A DNA stretch of 64,000 nucleotides. It comes from Sphingomonas lacunae (GTDB lineage: Bacteria; Pseudomonadota; Alphaproteobacteria; Sphingomonadales; Sphingomonadaceae). The notes under the pieces were generated by a model. The model made no database searches. It was given only the letters and a program-made list of their open reading frames with translations, and had not been told where the DNA came from. A program made the translations under genes and the position numbers. Of this stretch, positions 52,319 through 60,838 are shown one piece after another (the stretch's first letter is position 1; each line of letters begins with the position of its first letter). The stretch lies in contig NZ_CP053015.1 of assembly GCF_012979535.1 (NCBI RefSeq), positions 2,046,001 to 2,110,000 of the forward strand. Direction: 5' to 3'.

Positions 52319-54166
52319 ATGAGCAACAAACTTTACTATGGCGACAATCTTTATGTCCTGCGCGACCATATTGCCAGTGACAGTATAGACCTGATCTACC
52401 TCGACCCGCCGTTCAACAGTAATGCCAATTACAACATCCTGTTCAAATCCCCGGCGGGCAAGGGGGCGGACAGCCAGATTGAGGCGTTTGAGGACAGCTG
52501 GCACTGGAATGACAAGGCCGAGCAGGCGTTTCATGAGGTGATGACCAGCGGCAACACGGATGTGGCGGAGTTGCTGCGCGCGATGCGCGGATTTTTGAAA
52601 GAGAATGACATGATGGCCTATCTGGCCATGATGGCGGTGCGGCTGATCGAGCTGCACCGGGTGTTGAAACCGACCGGCAGCCTCTATCTCCACTGCGACC
52701 CGACCGCGAGCCATTATCTCAAGCTGCTGCTGGATGGGATTTTCGGCGGACGGATGCGCGCTGAACTCATCTGGAAACGCAGCAGCGCGCACAATGATGG
52801 TAAGCAAGGCGCGAAACAACCAGGTCGAATTCACGATGTCATTTTTTTCTATACGAAGGCTGATGACTGGACCTGGAATCCAAGCTTTTCGGCGTACGAC
52901 GAAGCATATCTTGCCTCAGAGTATAAGCGGCAAAATCACCAGGGACGCTGGTATAAAGAAACCGATCTGACGGCTGCCAAACCCGGTGGCGATGTAAGTT
53001 ATGATTGGCGCGTGAAACGGCCTATCGGAGGCCCTTGGGAGGCGGACCTCACAGATGAATGGCTAACTCCCAACGACGCTTGGCAATATGAAGCAGTGAA
53101 GCCTTACGAAGGCCGGTTTTGGGCATATTCGAAGGCAAACCTTCGGGCTTTCGCTGAATCCGGCCACATAATTCATCGGTCAACAGGTATGCCCAGACTG
53201 GTGCAGTTCGCAGATGAAATGCCCGGCATTGCCTTGCAGGATTTGTGGATGGATATTCCACCCATATCAGCAAAAGCCCAAGAACGCCTCGGCTACCCCA
53301 CGCAAAAGCCCCTTGCCCTGCTCGAACGGATCATCAATGCCTCGTCCAATCCGGGCGATGTGGTGCTTGATCCCTTTTGCGGCTGTGGCACCGCCGTTGA
53401 TGCGGCGCAGAAGCTGGGGCGGCAGTGGATCGGCATTGATGTGACGCATCTGTCGATCGGCCTGATCGAGCGGCGCTTGCAGGACCGGTACGGGCCGAAC
53501 ATGCTGGCGAAGAAAAATCCTCCCCGGAACGGGGAGGTGGCCCCGAAGGGGTCGGAGGGGGCCATCGGTTCGCACGACGCCAGCGTGGGCGCGGGGGGAG
53601 AGCCCCCTCCGTCAGCGGCGGATGCCGCTGCCACCTCCCCGTCCCGGGGAGGATTGGCCTATAGCGTCATCGGCACGCCCAATGACATTGACAGCGCGCT
53701 GAAACTCGCCGCCGAGGAGCCGCACCAGTTCCAGTACTGGATCACGCAGGCGATTGACGGCCAACCCTATCAGGGCGGGCGCAAGGGCGCCGACCGGGGG
53801 ATTGACGGCTATATCTATTTCACCGGGCATGACCGGAAAACCGAGGCGGCGATCATTTCGGTCAAGGCCGGGCGCAATGTCGGCGTTGCCATGGTGCGCG
53901 ACCTGAAAGGGGTGATCGAACGCGAGAAATCGCCCATTGGCCTGTTCGTCTGTGCCGTTGCGCCGACGCGGGAGATGGAGCGAGAGGCGGCGGCAGCGGG
54001 CGTTTATGAAGGGGCGGATGGCCGGACCTATCCGCGCCTGCAAATCTACACCCTCGCCGAATATTTCGCCGGATTGCGGCCCAAGGTGCCGCTGCTCGAC
54101 CGGCAGGCGGCTAGCCGCAAGGCCGGGGTGCAGGACGACGGCCACAAGCAGGGGACGTTGTTGTGA
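52319..54166 (+). CDS. DNA methyltransferase fused to a restriction-endonuclease-like domain
   Basis: The 615-residue protein has a beta-class amino-methyltransferase domain. The catalytic DPPF is near residue 29 ([17 protein letters not shown]) and the SAM motif near residues 351-360 ([17 protein letters not shown]), the same order as in type III Mod and related N6-adenine/N4-cytosine enzymes. A linker of about 46 residues (400-446) is encoded by a palindromic repeat element. The C-terminal part (about 450-615) has [21 protein letters not shown] and later [15 protein letters not shown], resembling Mrr-like PD-(D/E)xK nuclease domains. It may be a one-protein restriction-modification enzyme. 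The start ATG lacks a ribosome-binding site. Confidence 0.82.
   Translation: MSNKLYYGDNLYVLRDHIASDSIDLIYLDPPFNSNANYNILFKSPAGKGADSQIEAFEDSWHWNDKAEQAFHEVMTSGNTDVAELLRAMRGFLKENDMMAYLAMMAVRLIELHRVLKPTGSLYLHCDPTASHYLKLLLDGIFGGRMRAELIWKRSSAHNDGKQGAKQPGRIHDVIFFYTKADDWTWNPSFSAYDEAYLASEYKRQNHQGRWYKETDLTAAKPGGDVSYDWRVKRPIGGPWEADLTDEWLTPNDAWQYEAVKPYEGRFWAYSKANLRAFAESGHIIHRSTGMPRLVQFADEMPGIALQDLWMDIPPISAKAQERLGYPTQKPLALLERIINASSNPGDVVLDPFCGCGTAVDAAQKLGRQWIGIDVTHLSIGLIERRLQDRYGPNMLAKKNPPRNGEVAPKGSEGAIGSHDASVGAGGEPPPSAADAAATSPSRGGLAYSVIGTPNDIDSALKLAAEEPHQFQYWITQAIDGQPYQGGRKGADRGIDGYIYFTGHDRKTEAAIISVKAGRNVGVAMVRDLKGVIEREKSPIGLFVCAVAPTREMEREAAAAGVYEGADGRTYPRLQIYTLAEYFAGLRPKVPLLDRQAASRKAGVQDDGHKQGTLL
53516..53655. 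repeat. 140-bp palindromic repeat element inside the methyltransferase gene
   Basis: The left arm (53516-53562) and right arm (53602-53655) are near-perfect inverted copies. Outer modules AATCCTCCCCGG-ACGGGGAGG pair with the mirror ending CCTCCCCGTCCCGGGGAGGATT, and inner GGAGGGGGC pairs with GCCCCCTCC. Inner loops differ. The element keeps the reading frame open and is translated into a Gly/Pro/Ala/Ser-rich linker. A related partial copy lies at 51682. Confidence 0.8.
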
Positions 54167-54594
54167 GGGGGGATGTTCCTCCGTTTCTGAAGGAGGAAGA
54201 TCGCTGGTTTGTACAGATGCTGGCGAACGCGCTTGATCGGCCTTGCTCAGACCATGGAACAGACCTGCCGAACAGCATGATCCCGATCGAAGAGGTGCTT
54301 TACTCTGAATTGATCCGGGATTTGCGCATGATGCAGCGGAACATACCGAGCAGCGCCGCGCATTGGGAACTGGTCAGTTTCGGACAGTTCGGGTTGCCCG
54401 CAAGCGTGGGGCTGCTTCGGGTGCTGCGGGACGCCTCTCCGTGGCAATTTGCCGATGTGCTGGTCTGGCTGATGGGTCAGAGTGTCCGTCCCTATGCCCA
54501 GTCCTGCTATGCAGGGGCATTGCTTACACCGAATTTCTCTAACGATGTCAGACATATGATGCTCATGGAGCATCTGTTGCCCGATGATGAGTGA
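54163..54594 (+). CDS. Hypothetical protein coupled to the methyltransferase gene
   Basis: A GTG at 54163 overlaps the methyltransferase stop by four bases (GTGA), which suggests coupled translation. The 143-residue protein is soluble and mostly helical, with segments such as [32 protein letters not shown] and [17 protein letters not shown] recognise no family. Its tight coupling makes a partner or control role for the methyltransferase/nuclease plausible, but that is inference. Confidence 0.6.
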   Translation: MRGDVPPFLKEEDRWFVQMLANALDRPCSDHGTDLPNSMIPIEEVLYSELIRDLRMMQRNIPSSAAHWELVSFGQFGLPASVGLLRVLRDASPWQFADVLVWLMGQSVRPYAQSCYAGALLTPNFSNDVRHMMLMEHLLPDDE

Positions 54595-54609
54595 ACGCAG
54601 TTGCAGGTG

Positions 54610-54732
54610 ATGACTGACGCGCTGATCCTGCTCTGCCTGATTGTGGCGATGGTGCTGGGGCTTTCGGCGGTCGCCGCCTTTGTGCTGGCCTGTGGCGCGG
54701 TGGGGCGGTTGCTGGGGCAACGGGGTGACTAA
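54610..54732 (+). CDS. Possible 40-residue single-helix membrane protein
   Basis: An ATG at 54610 opens a 40-residue frame that is nearly all one hydrophobic helix (ALILLCLIVAMVLGLSAVAA and onwards) with a basic-polar end (GQRGD). An AGGTG stretch lies directly before the start, which is too close for a good ribosome-binding site. It lies just after the coupled hypothetical gene and before two REP palindromes. Confidence 0.35.
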   Translation: MTDALILLCLIVAMVLGLSAVAAFVLACGAVGRLLGQRGD

Positions 54733-54737
54733 CGCCG

Positions 54738-54826
54738 TGACGCACTGGGCCCCGGCTTTCGCCGGGGAACGGGGTAGGTGAGCGGGTGGTGAGGGGCGTG
54801 CTGGGCCCCTGCTTTCGCGGGGGAGC
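54738..54826. repeat. Pair of REP-like palindromes
   Basis: Two short copies, at 54738-54770 and 54798-54826, share the pattern CTGGGCCCC-GCTTTCGC-GGGG. In the first, CCCCGGC (54750-54756) pairs with GCCGGGG (54761-54767) around TTTC. In the second the stem has one mismatch. This is a common dispersed palindrome type in sphingomonads. The stretch holds no gene. Confidence 0.7.
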
Positions 54827-54846
54827 ATGATAGGGGAGAGCGGCGG

Positions 54847-55062
54847 ATGGTGAGGCGGTTGTGGGATGCTGTGGTGGGCGGGTTGATCCTGACCCTGTTC
54901 TGGTATGGCTATCGCGCCATTTACAAGGGGCAGTTCCCGTTTGACGGGGGCGTGGGCGGCTTTGCGATGGAGTTTGCCGCCATATGGCTGGCCATTTCGC
55001 TGTTCGTGCTGGTGGCGGTGGTGGTCGATGCCCGGTTGCGGGCCAAGCCGGACGGGGAGTGA
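54847..55062 (+). CDS. Small two-helix membrane protein
   Basis: The 71-residue protein begins after GGGAG and has two hydrophobic helices (about residues 7-24 and 41-61) with a glycine-rich loop (YKGQFPFDGGVGGF). The last residues are basic then acidic. No family is recognised. It is the first of three small membrane proteins in a row on this strand. Confidence 0.55.
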   Translation: MVRRLWDAVVGGLILTLFWYGYRAIYKGQFPFDGGVGGFAMEFAAIWLAISLFVLVAVVVDARLRAKPDGE

Positions 55063-55241
55063 GGCGGGCGGATTGCTGCCATAGCGGCGCCATTTGCCGG
55101 TGCCTGCGGGCGCGCTTTCGATTGACAATGGCCGTTCGGCGACCTCTATTTTCCTTTCGCATGGGGCGGCGCAATGCCTTGAAAAACAAGGTATTTGCTT
55201 GGGCAGGCATGTCCTGCCGAGGGAATAGGGGAGGGAGTTGC

Positions 55242-55433
55242 ATGAAGATAAAGACGGCTGCGCTGGTCGCCATGGTGTGTCTGGCGATCACATTGCTGTT
55301 CAGCCTGTCATCGGGATTTCTGATGGGGGCGGGCAGCTATGAAAGCTTTGGGTTGATGTCGATGATCGTCTCCGTGCTGCACTTTGGCAGCCTCATCAAC
55401 CTGGCCTATGCCTTTTATGCGGCGGCGAAATAA
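55242..55433 (+). CDS. Small two-helix membrane protein
   Basis: The 63-residue protein starts at an ATG with a strong GGGAGG site. Helices lie at about residues 6-28 and 37-60 (ALVAMVCLAITLLFSLSSGF; SMIVSVLHFGSLINLAYAFY). The next gene starts two bases after its stop, so both are likely cotranslated. No known function. Confidence 0.65.
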   Translation: MKIKTAALVAMVCLAITLLFSLSSGFLMGAGSYESFGLMSMIVSVLHFGSLINLAYAFYAAAK

Positions 55434-55435
55434 TC

Positions 55436-55687
55436 ATGATCGAGGGATTGGAAGAGCAACTCGGCGAAAGCGACGGAACGGCTGGTGACGGGCCGTCCTT
55501 GCTGACGGTGCTGGCGTGGGTGCAGCTGTTGATCGGATTGTTGGTGGGTCTGGGTTTCCTGCTCGCCGGTGAAGGCGGGTTCAAGCTGTTCGGTCTGGTC
55601 AGCCTGTTCGTCGGCTTGTCAGGCTTTGCGGTTTTCCGCGGGTTCAACCGGGTGATCGAGCTGTTGCAGCGCATCAGCGAGAAATAG
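55436..55687 (+). CDS. Small two-helix membrane protein
   Basis: The 83-residue protein has an acidic N-terminus (residues 1-20), two hydrophobic helices (about 22-42 and 48-68), and a short helical end (FNRVIELLQRISEK). It follows the preceding gene by two bases. No function is known; its acidic N-terminus and paired helices suggest a small regulatory or structural membrane protein. Confidence 0.65.
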   Translation: MIEGLEEQLGESDGTAGDGPSLLTVLAWVQLLIGLLVGLGFLLAGEGGFKLFGLVSLFVGLSGFAVFRGFNRVIELLQRISEK

Positions 55688-55808
55688 GCGCAGCGCGCGG
55701 GACAGGATTGCCGGCAGGGGGCTTGAAATTCGGCGCGGGGGCGGTCACCACCCCGAAGGCATGACGTCATGACGTGCGTCAGCGGTCGCAGCGGGAGCAG
55801 GTGAGCCA

Positions 55809-57179
55809 ATGTCAGCCGAATGGGTCGATTTTTCCTTTGTCCGCAATGGGGAAGGGTGTCTCGTCTGTTCGGCGGAGGAGGCCGCGGCGCTGATCGCCTC
55901 CGGTGACCTGCTGGCGACGACCCGCGTCACCCTGTTCAACCCCGGCGGGCGCAAGGTGATGAAGGCCGGCGATGTGCCGGTGCTCGCCCCCATGCTGGCG
56001 CCGCCCGCTGTGGCTGCGGCTCCGGAGCCGGCTGCGCCTGCTGATGCGGGGGAGGCGGCTGAGGCGGGGGAGGCGGCTGAACCGGCGGTGTCGGTCCCCC
56101 GGACCAAGCGGCCCGCCAAGCCCAAGGATGCGGCCAAGAGCGCGGCCAAGGACGGGCCCTGGACGGCGCCCGGCGCGGGTGAGCTGGTGCCGGAAAGCGC
56201 GGGCGCGGCGGAGGCTGTGCCTGCCGCGGCGGTGGCGGCGGTTGAGGTCAAGACGGCGGCGTCCGCGCCGGTCGCCCCTGTCGGCCAACCCAAGGCGGTG
56301 CCGCCGAAGCCGGCGGCCAAGCCCGGCAATGGCTCCAGCCCCGGATGCGGGTGGAGCTTTGCCATCATCACCCTCATCATCATCGCCGCGCTGTTGTGGT
56401 TCGCCAGGGCCGACAAGGAGGCAGAGGTGCAGGCGGTGGTGACCAGCACCGCCAATGTGCGCGACCGGCCAACCGCCCGGAATTCCGAAGTGCTGTTCAG
56501 CTATTCCGCCGGACAGGAACTGGTCGGCCGGTGGGTGCCGGGCGAAATCAACGCCAGCCAGCGGTGGCTGGAGTTCGAGGTCGATGGCGTCAAACGCTAT
56601 GTCTGGGAAGGCAATTTGCGCGACGTGACCCCGGCGGCCGATGCCGAGGCGGATGCAGCGGCCGAGGCTGCGGGAGTGGCGGCTGATGCGGCTGCTGATG
56701 CGGCGGCTGCGGAAGCGGCGGTGGACACTGCGGCTGCGGTCGCTGCCGCGGGTGAAGCGATGGCCGGTGCGGCTGAAGCTGCGGGGACGGGGGCTGACCC
56801 CGGTGTCGGGCCAAGCCTGTCCCGCTATGTCGGCAATTACCCGAGCGACCGGATCGACGGCACCAGTTTCTGGACCCACCCACAGGTGCGCGCCGCCGTG
56901 CAGGCGGTGGTGCCCAACCCCGCGATCAGGCAGCGGGTGCTGGCCCCCGGGGTCGAATCCCCGGTCCAGCGCCACAGCGACGGGCGCGTGATGGGCGGGG
57001 CGTGTGAACCGCACAATTGCGGATCCCACAATTGGCGGATCATTGTCGGTGGCAACGGCCAGTGGACACAGGTCTGCTATTACAACGACGCCAACATGGC
57101 GCAATCAGGCTATTATTCGACCATGGGCTTTCAGCGTTACAGCGATGTCTGGCCGAAGGGCGGCTCTGGCTGTTCCTGA
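55809..57179 (+). CDS. Membrane protein with SH3-like and Ivy-like (lysozyme inhibitor) domains
   Basis: The 456-residue protein has an N-terminal soluble part (residues 1-60, AEWVDFSFVRNGEG type), a long Ala/Pro-rich linker, one membrane helix (about 183-199, SFAIITLIIIAALLWFA), then an SH3b-like domain (about 206-270, TANVRDRPTARNSEVLFSY). A second Ala-rich linker and a C-terminal domain (340-456) follow. The last has CEPHNC at 399-404, close to the CKPHDC loop with which Ivy blocks the lysozyme active site, and two more cysteines. The C-terminal half would lie in the periplasm. Ivy activity is inferred from this motif. Confidence 0.75.
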   Translation: MSAEWVDFSFVRNGEGCLVCSAEEAAALIASGDLLATTRVTLFNPGGRKVMKAGDVPVLAPMLAPPAVAAAPEPAAPADAGEAAEAGEAAEPAVSVPRTKRPAKPKDAAKSAAKDGPWTAPGAGELVPESAGAAEAVPAAAVAAVEVKTAASAPVAPVGQPKAVPPKPAAKPGNGSSPGCGWSFAIITLIIIAALLWFARADKEAEVQAVVTSTANVRDRPTARNSEVLFSYSAGQELVGRWVPGEINASQRWLEFEVDGVKRYVWEGNLRDVTPAADAEADAAAEAAGVAADAAADAAAAEAAVDTAAAVAAAGEAMAGAAEAAGTGADPGVGPSLSRYVGNYPSDRIDGTSFWTHPQVRAAVQAVVPNPAIRQRVLAPGVESPVQRHSDGRVMGGACEPHNCGSHNWRIIVGGNGQWTQVCYYNDANMAQSGYYSTMGFQRYSDVWPKGGSGCS

Positions 57180-57209
57180 AGCCGCCGGCAGCGAGCCGCA
57201 CCCGCGCCG

Positions 57210-57518
57210 TCAGATCTTGAGCAGCTGTTTCACCTCTTCGGCGCTGTAGAGCTTGAGGTCGGCGGCGACGATGCCTTCCGCCCCGATGGCGCGGTTGAAG
57301 GCGGCCATATGGTCCGACTTGCCATGGGCGGCGAGGGCGGCTTCATCGGCCCAGCCTTCGGCAATGCGGATCAGGTCCGGGTCGGCAAGGTCGCTGGCGA
57401 AGCTGTAGTCGATGCAGCCTTCCTCAGCGAGGGTGGCGGTGACCATGGCAATGCCGGCATCGCGAATGCGGTCCGCGCCGCCGGGTTTCAGCTGGATGGT
57501 GCCTGCTACACGCAACAT
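57210..57518 (-). CDS. Antibiotic biosynthesis monooxygenase-domain protein
   Basis: The 102-residue protein has the ferredoxin-like ABM fold: MLRVAGTIQLKPGGADRI, EEGCIDYSFASD, and IRIAEGWADEAALAAHGKSDHM. Similar proteins (YgiN) act as quinol monooxygenases, but many have no known substrate. The start at 57518 follows GGGAG; the upstream ATG at 57542 overlaps the next gene. It is the last gene of the leftward polysaccharide-precursor run. Confidence 0.85.
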   Translation of the reverse strand: MLRVAGTIQLKPGGADRIRDAGIAMVTATLAEEGCIDYSFASDLADPDLIRIAEGWADEAALAAHGKSDHMAAFNRAIGAEGIVAADLKLYSAEEVKQLLKI

Positions 57519-57538
57519 GTCTCTCTCCCTCTTGGCTG

Positions 57539-58615
57539 TCATGCGTCGCCGAGTTGATCGACGATCCTCTTGATATCCTGTGCCCGGTCCATCGGGATGA
57601 CAAGGACGTCGGTCCCCGCCGGACCCGCATTGGCGATGACGATGAGATTGTCGACGCCGAGCGTGGCAATGCGTACGCCGGCGGTGGCGCGGATCAAGCT
57701 GCCATTCGTGTCGATGGTGAGGACGTTGCCCTGGGCCGCATTGCCGTGCGCGTCGTGCTGGGCGAGGGCGTGGAGCGCGGTCCAGCTGCCGACATCCGAC
57801 CAGCCGGGATCAACCGGCGCGACGACGACATTGGGCGTCTTTTCCATCACGGCATAGTCGATCGAGTCCGAGGGCGAGGCGAGGAAGGCGGCGCTGTCCG
57901 GATGGATGGTGCTGCCGGTCGCCGCGCTCCCGGCCATGGCGGCGGCGCAGGCCTGGGCCATCGCCGGCGCGGAGGCGGCAAGGGCGGCGAGATAGGCATC
58001 GGCGCGCATCAGGAAGATGCCAGCGTTCCAATAATGGCCGCCCGCCGCGAGCATCGCCTGGGCGGCGTCGAGCGGCGGCTTTTCGACAAAACGGGCGACA
58101 GCAAAAGTGCCGAGGGCGGCGGCGCTGGGCTCGCCGCGCTGGATATAGCCATAGCCGGTCTCGGGCCCGGCCGGCTCTATGCCAAAGGTGGCGAGCGCCC
58201 CGGCTCGGACGGCGGGCAGGGCGGCTTCAATCGCGGCGAGGAAGGCTGCCGGGTCAGTCATGACATGGTCCGACGGCATGACGAGGATCGGGGTGTCGCC
58301 CGCGCCGGCTGCGTGTGCTGCCAGTGCGATGGCGGGGGCGGTGTTGCGGGCGGCAGGCTCTACGATGATGCGCGCCTGAGCGATACCGGCGGCGGTGAGG
58401 TCAGCCAGCGCATGCTCAACATGGCCGGGCCCGCAGACAACAAGCGGCGCGGCAAAGCCGGGCTGCCCCTGGGTGCGGGCGATGGTTTCGGCGAACATGG
58501 TCCGGTCGGTCACCAGCGGCAGAAACTGCTTGGGCCGGGCCGGGGTCGACATTGGCCACAGGCGGGTTCCGGAACCACCCGAGAGGATGACGGGGATGAT
58601 GGCAGGGGCGGTCAT
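57539..58615 (-). CDS. Mannose-1-phosphate guanylyltransferase
   Basis: The 358-residue protein makes GDP-mannose from mannose 1-phosphate and GTP. It has the nucleotidyltransferase signature ILSGGSGTRLWPMS, VMPSDHVM, and FVEKPPLDAA. It lacks the C-terminal isomerase domain of bifunctional ManC/AlgA; a separate mannose-6-phosphate isomerase gene lies directly upstream in transcription. GDP-mannose is the substrate for the GDP-mannose 3,5-epimerase encoded at 62152. Confidence 0.93.
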   Translation of the reverse strand: MTAPAIIPVILSGGSGTRLWPMSTPARPKQFLPLVTDRTMFAETIARTQGQPGFAAPLVVCGPGHVEHALADLTAAGIAQARIIVEPAARNTAPAIALAAHAAGAGDTPILVMPSDHVMTDPAAFLAAIEAALPAVRAGALATFGIEPAGPETGYGYIQRGEPSAAALGTFAVARFVEKPPLDAAQAMLAAGGHYWNAGIFLMRADAYLAALAASAPAMAQACAAAMAGSAATGSTIHPDSAAFLASPSDSIDYAVMEKTPNVVVAPVDPGWSDVGSWTALHALAQHDAHGNAAQGNVLTIDTNGSLIRATAGVRIATLGVDNLIVIANAGPAGTDVLVIPMDRAQDIKRIVDQLGDA

Positions 58616-58639
58616 GCGAAGCTGTCCTGTATTGGGGGC

Positions 58640-59434
58640 TCAGGCGGGCCAGCAGGCGATGGCGCTGGCACCGGGGGCAAGGGTGACGCTGGCGGGATCA
58701 GCGACGCGGGCGCATTCGCCGAACCCCAGCGGCTCGCCAGCTATAGTGCATCCTGCGGAGAGCGGGACAACAGTGACGGGCTTGTTGCGATTCTCCAGCG
58801 CTGGCCAGTTGTCGGTCACGCGGACAAGGTGGAAGTGCGGGCCAGAGACGAGGGTCAGGGTGCCTTGGGGCGGGACGTGGCGGTCGCGCGGCTCGACATG
58901 CGGCGTGGTGCGCGAGACGGCGAGCCCGGCATCGAGGTGTAGCTCACGCGGGCGGCCATAGTCATAAAGACGATAGGTGCAGTCGACATTTTGTTGCACC
59001 TCGACGACGATCACTCCCGCGCCGATGGCGTGGATGGTGCCGGCGGCGTTGTAAACAAAGTCTCCGGCTTTGGCTGGGCGCCAGTCGATCATTGCCTCTA
59101 TGCTGCCATCCAGCGCGGCGGCGCGCAGGCCAGCGGCGTCGGTGGCGCGGGTCAGGCCGACGCCAAGCTCGGCATCAGGCGTCGCGTCAAGAACGAGCCA
59201 GCATTCCTCCTTCCCGCGCGGATAGCCGGCGGTCTGGGCGGCGGCATCATCGGGGTGAACCTGGATCGACAAGCGTTCGGAAGTGAAGAGGAATTTCACC
59301 ATCAGCGGCGCGGCATCGCCGTCCGGATCCTCGAACCAGATTTCGCCGATCCGGCGCCCGCCCATGTCACCAAAGGCTGCCGGAATGTCGGTGCGACCCC
59401 ACGGCTTTTCGACGATGCGGACGGGGAGTTTCAT
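58640..59434 (-). CDS. Mannose-6-phosphate isomerase, class I
   Basis: The 264-residue zinc enzyme interconverts fructose 6-phosphate and mannose 6-phosphate. Metal-site sequences QVHPDD, GKEECW and AAGTIHAIG are present, and the ATG at 59434 starts homology (KLPVRIVEKPWG). It is short, as in compact ManA forms. It precedes the guanylyltransferase gene; both feed GDP-mannose formation. Confidence 0.92.
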   Translation of the reverse strand: MKLPVRIVEKPWGRTDIPAAFGDMGGRRIGEIWFEDPDGDAAPLMVKFLFTSERLSIQVHPDDAAAQTAGYPRGKEECWLVLDATPDAELGVGLTRATDAAGLRAAALDGSIEAMIDWRPAKAGDFVYNAAGTIHAIGAGVIVVEVQQNVDCTYRLYDYGRPRELHLDAGLAVSRTTPHVEPRDRHVPPQGTLTLVSGPHFHLVRVTDNWPALENRNKPVTVVPLSAGCTIAGEPLGFGECARVADPASVTLAPGASAIACWPA

Positions 59435-59542
59435 GGGCTGAGGTCCGAACAATGGTCAGTTGCGGGCCGTCTGATGCGGGCGTTGCCCCGCGATTGGCGC
59501 AATTTGACCGGTCCCGCAAGTGGGGACGGCCAAATCAAGCGT

Positions 59543-60838
59543 TCAAGCCGCCCGCCTAAGTCCCTTTCCCACCTCTCCCCGAGGCTGGTCGGGCCAGAGG
59601 CCACGCGTGTCATAGACGATCTTGTCAGCGCGCTCGTCGAGCGGGATGGATCGGAACATGTCATGATCGACAAGGACGATCAGCAGGTCGCATTCGGCCA
59701 GCGCATCGTCCAGCTCGACAAGATTCGCGCCGGTGCCGGCGAATTCCATGGGCAGGCCGGCGGCATAGGGTTCGACCAGTGCGATACGTTCACCAAAGCG
59801 GCGGGCGAGGGCGGCAGCCACCGTCACCGCCGGGCTTTCGCGGAAATCATCGATGTTCGGTTTGAAGGCGAGGCCAAGGCAGGCCACCCTTGCATCCGGG
59901 TTTTCGTCGATCATGCGCATGGCGCGACCGATAACATAATCGGTCTTGGCCTCGTTCACCTCCCGCGCGGTGCGGATGATGTGGCTGTTTTCCGGATCGC
60001 CGGCCACCAGGAACCAGGGGTCAACCGCAATGCAGTGACCGCCGACGCCGGGGCCGGGTTGCAGGATGTTGACGCGCGGGTGCCTGTTGGCCAGCGCAAT
60101 GACGTCCCACACGTCAATGCCCATGCCCTCAGCAATCATCGACAGTTCGTTGGCAAAGGCGATGTTGACATCACGGTAGCTGTTTTCGACGAGCTTGACC
60201 ATTTCGGCCGCGCGGGCGGTGGTCGTCAGGCAGGCGCCGCGCACGAACTGGCGGTAAAAACCCATCGCCTTGCGCGCGCAGCGCGGCGTGATGCCGCCGA
60301 TCACGCGGTCATTGTTGACCAGCTCGATAAGGATGCGGCCGGGCAGAACGCGCTCCGGGCAATAGGCGATGTACAGATCAGGCGTGCCGGTGCAGTGGCC
60401 GGGGACCTTGAGGTCGGGGCGCGCGTCGGCGATCATTTTCGCGACTTGCTCAGTGGTGCCGACCGGTGAGGTGGATTCCAGAATGACAAGATCCCCCGGC
60501 TTGAGCACCGGTGCGATGGTGCGCGCGGCGGAGAGGACGTAGCTGATGTCTGGCTTGTGATCCTCACGGATCGGCGTCGGCACGGCGATGACGAAGGAGT
60601 CTGCCGCTTCGGGGGTCAAGGAAGCCCGCAAAAGCCCGCGGTCAACCACGCCCTGGACCAGGCCGTGCAGGTCGACTTCCTCGATATGCACGCGACCTTC
60701 GTTGACCGTATCAACGATGTGCTGGCTGACATCGAGGCCCAATACATGCGCGCCGGCCCGGGCGATGACCGCAGCGGTCGGCAGGCCGATATAGCCAAGA
60801 CCGACAACGACGACTTTCTGATCACTGGCGGTGGGCAT
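59543..60838 (-). CDS. wecC: UDP-N-acetyl-D-mannosamine dehydrogenase
   Basis: The 431-residue protein has the start VVVVGLGYIGLPTAAVIA, the motif ESTSPVGTTEQVAKMI, and the catalytic cysteine in GGHCIAVDPWFL. It oxidises UDP-ManNAc twice to UDP-ManNAcA, as WecC does. It follows wecB (which makes UDP-ManNAc); the two genes overlap by 17 bases. It is distinct from the TviB-like dehydrogenase at 47758. Confidence 0.92.
   Translation of the reverse strand: MPTASDQKVVVVGLGYIGLPTAAVIARAGAHVLGLDVSQHIVDTVNEGRVHIEEVDLHGLVQGVVDRGLLRASLTPEAADSFVIAVPTPIREDHKPDISYVLSAARTIAPVLKPGDLVILESTSPVGTTEQVAKMIADARPDLKVPGHCTGTPDLYIAYCPERVLPGRILIELVNNDRVIGGITPRCARKAMGFYRQFVRGACLTTTARAAEMVKLVENSYRDVNIAFANELSMIAEGMGIDVWDVIALANRHPRVNILQPGPGVGGHCIAVDPWFLVAGDPENSHIIRTAREVNEAKTDYVIGRAMRMIDENPDARVACLGLAFKPNIDDFRESPAVTVAAALARRFGERIALVEPYAAGLPMEFAGTGANLVELDDALAECDLLIVLVDHDMFRSIPLDERADKIVYDTRGLWPDQPRGEVGKGLRRAA

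Noticed and set aside
55812-57104. Minus-strand frame of 430 residues opposite the Ivy-like gene
   Set aside because: It has a shadow composition (Arg/His-rich) and no motifs; the plus strand shows a membrane helix, an SH3b-like domain and CEPHNC.
57554-60469. Two long plus-strand frames opposite manC, manA and wecC
   Set aside because: Both are antisense to genes with clear catalytic motifs and have shadow composition.
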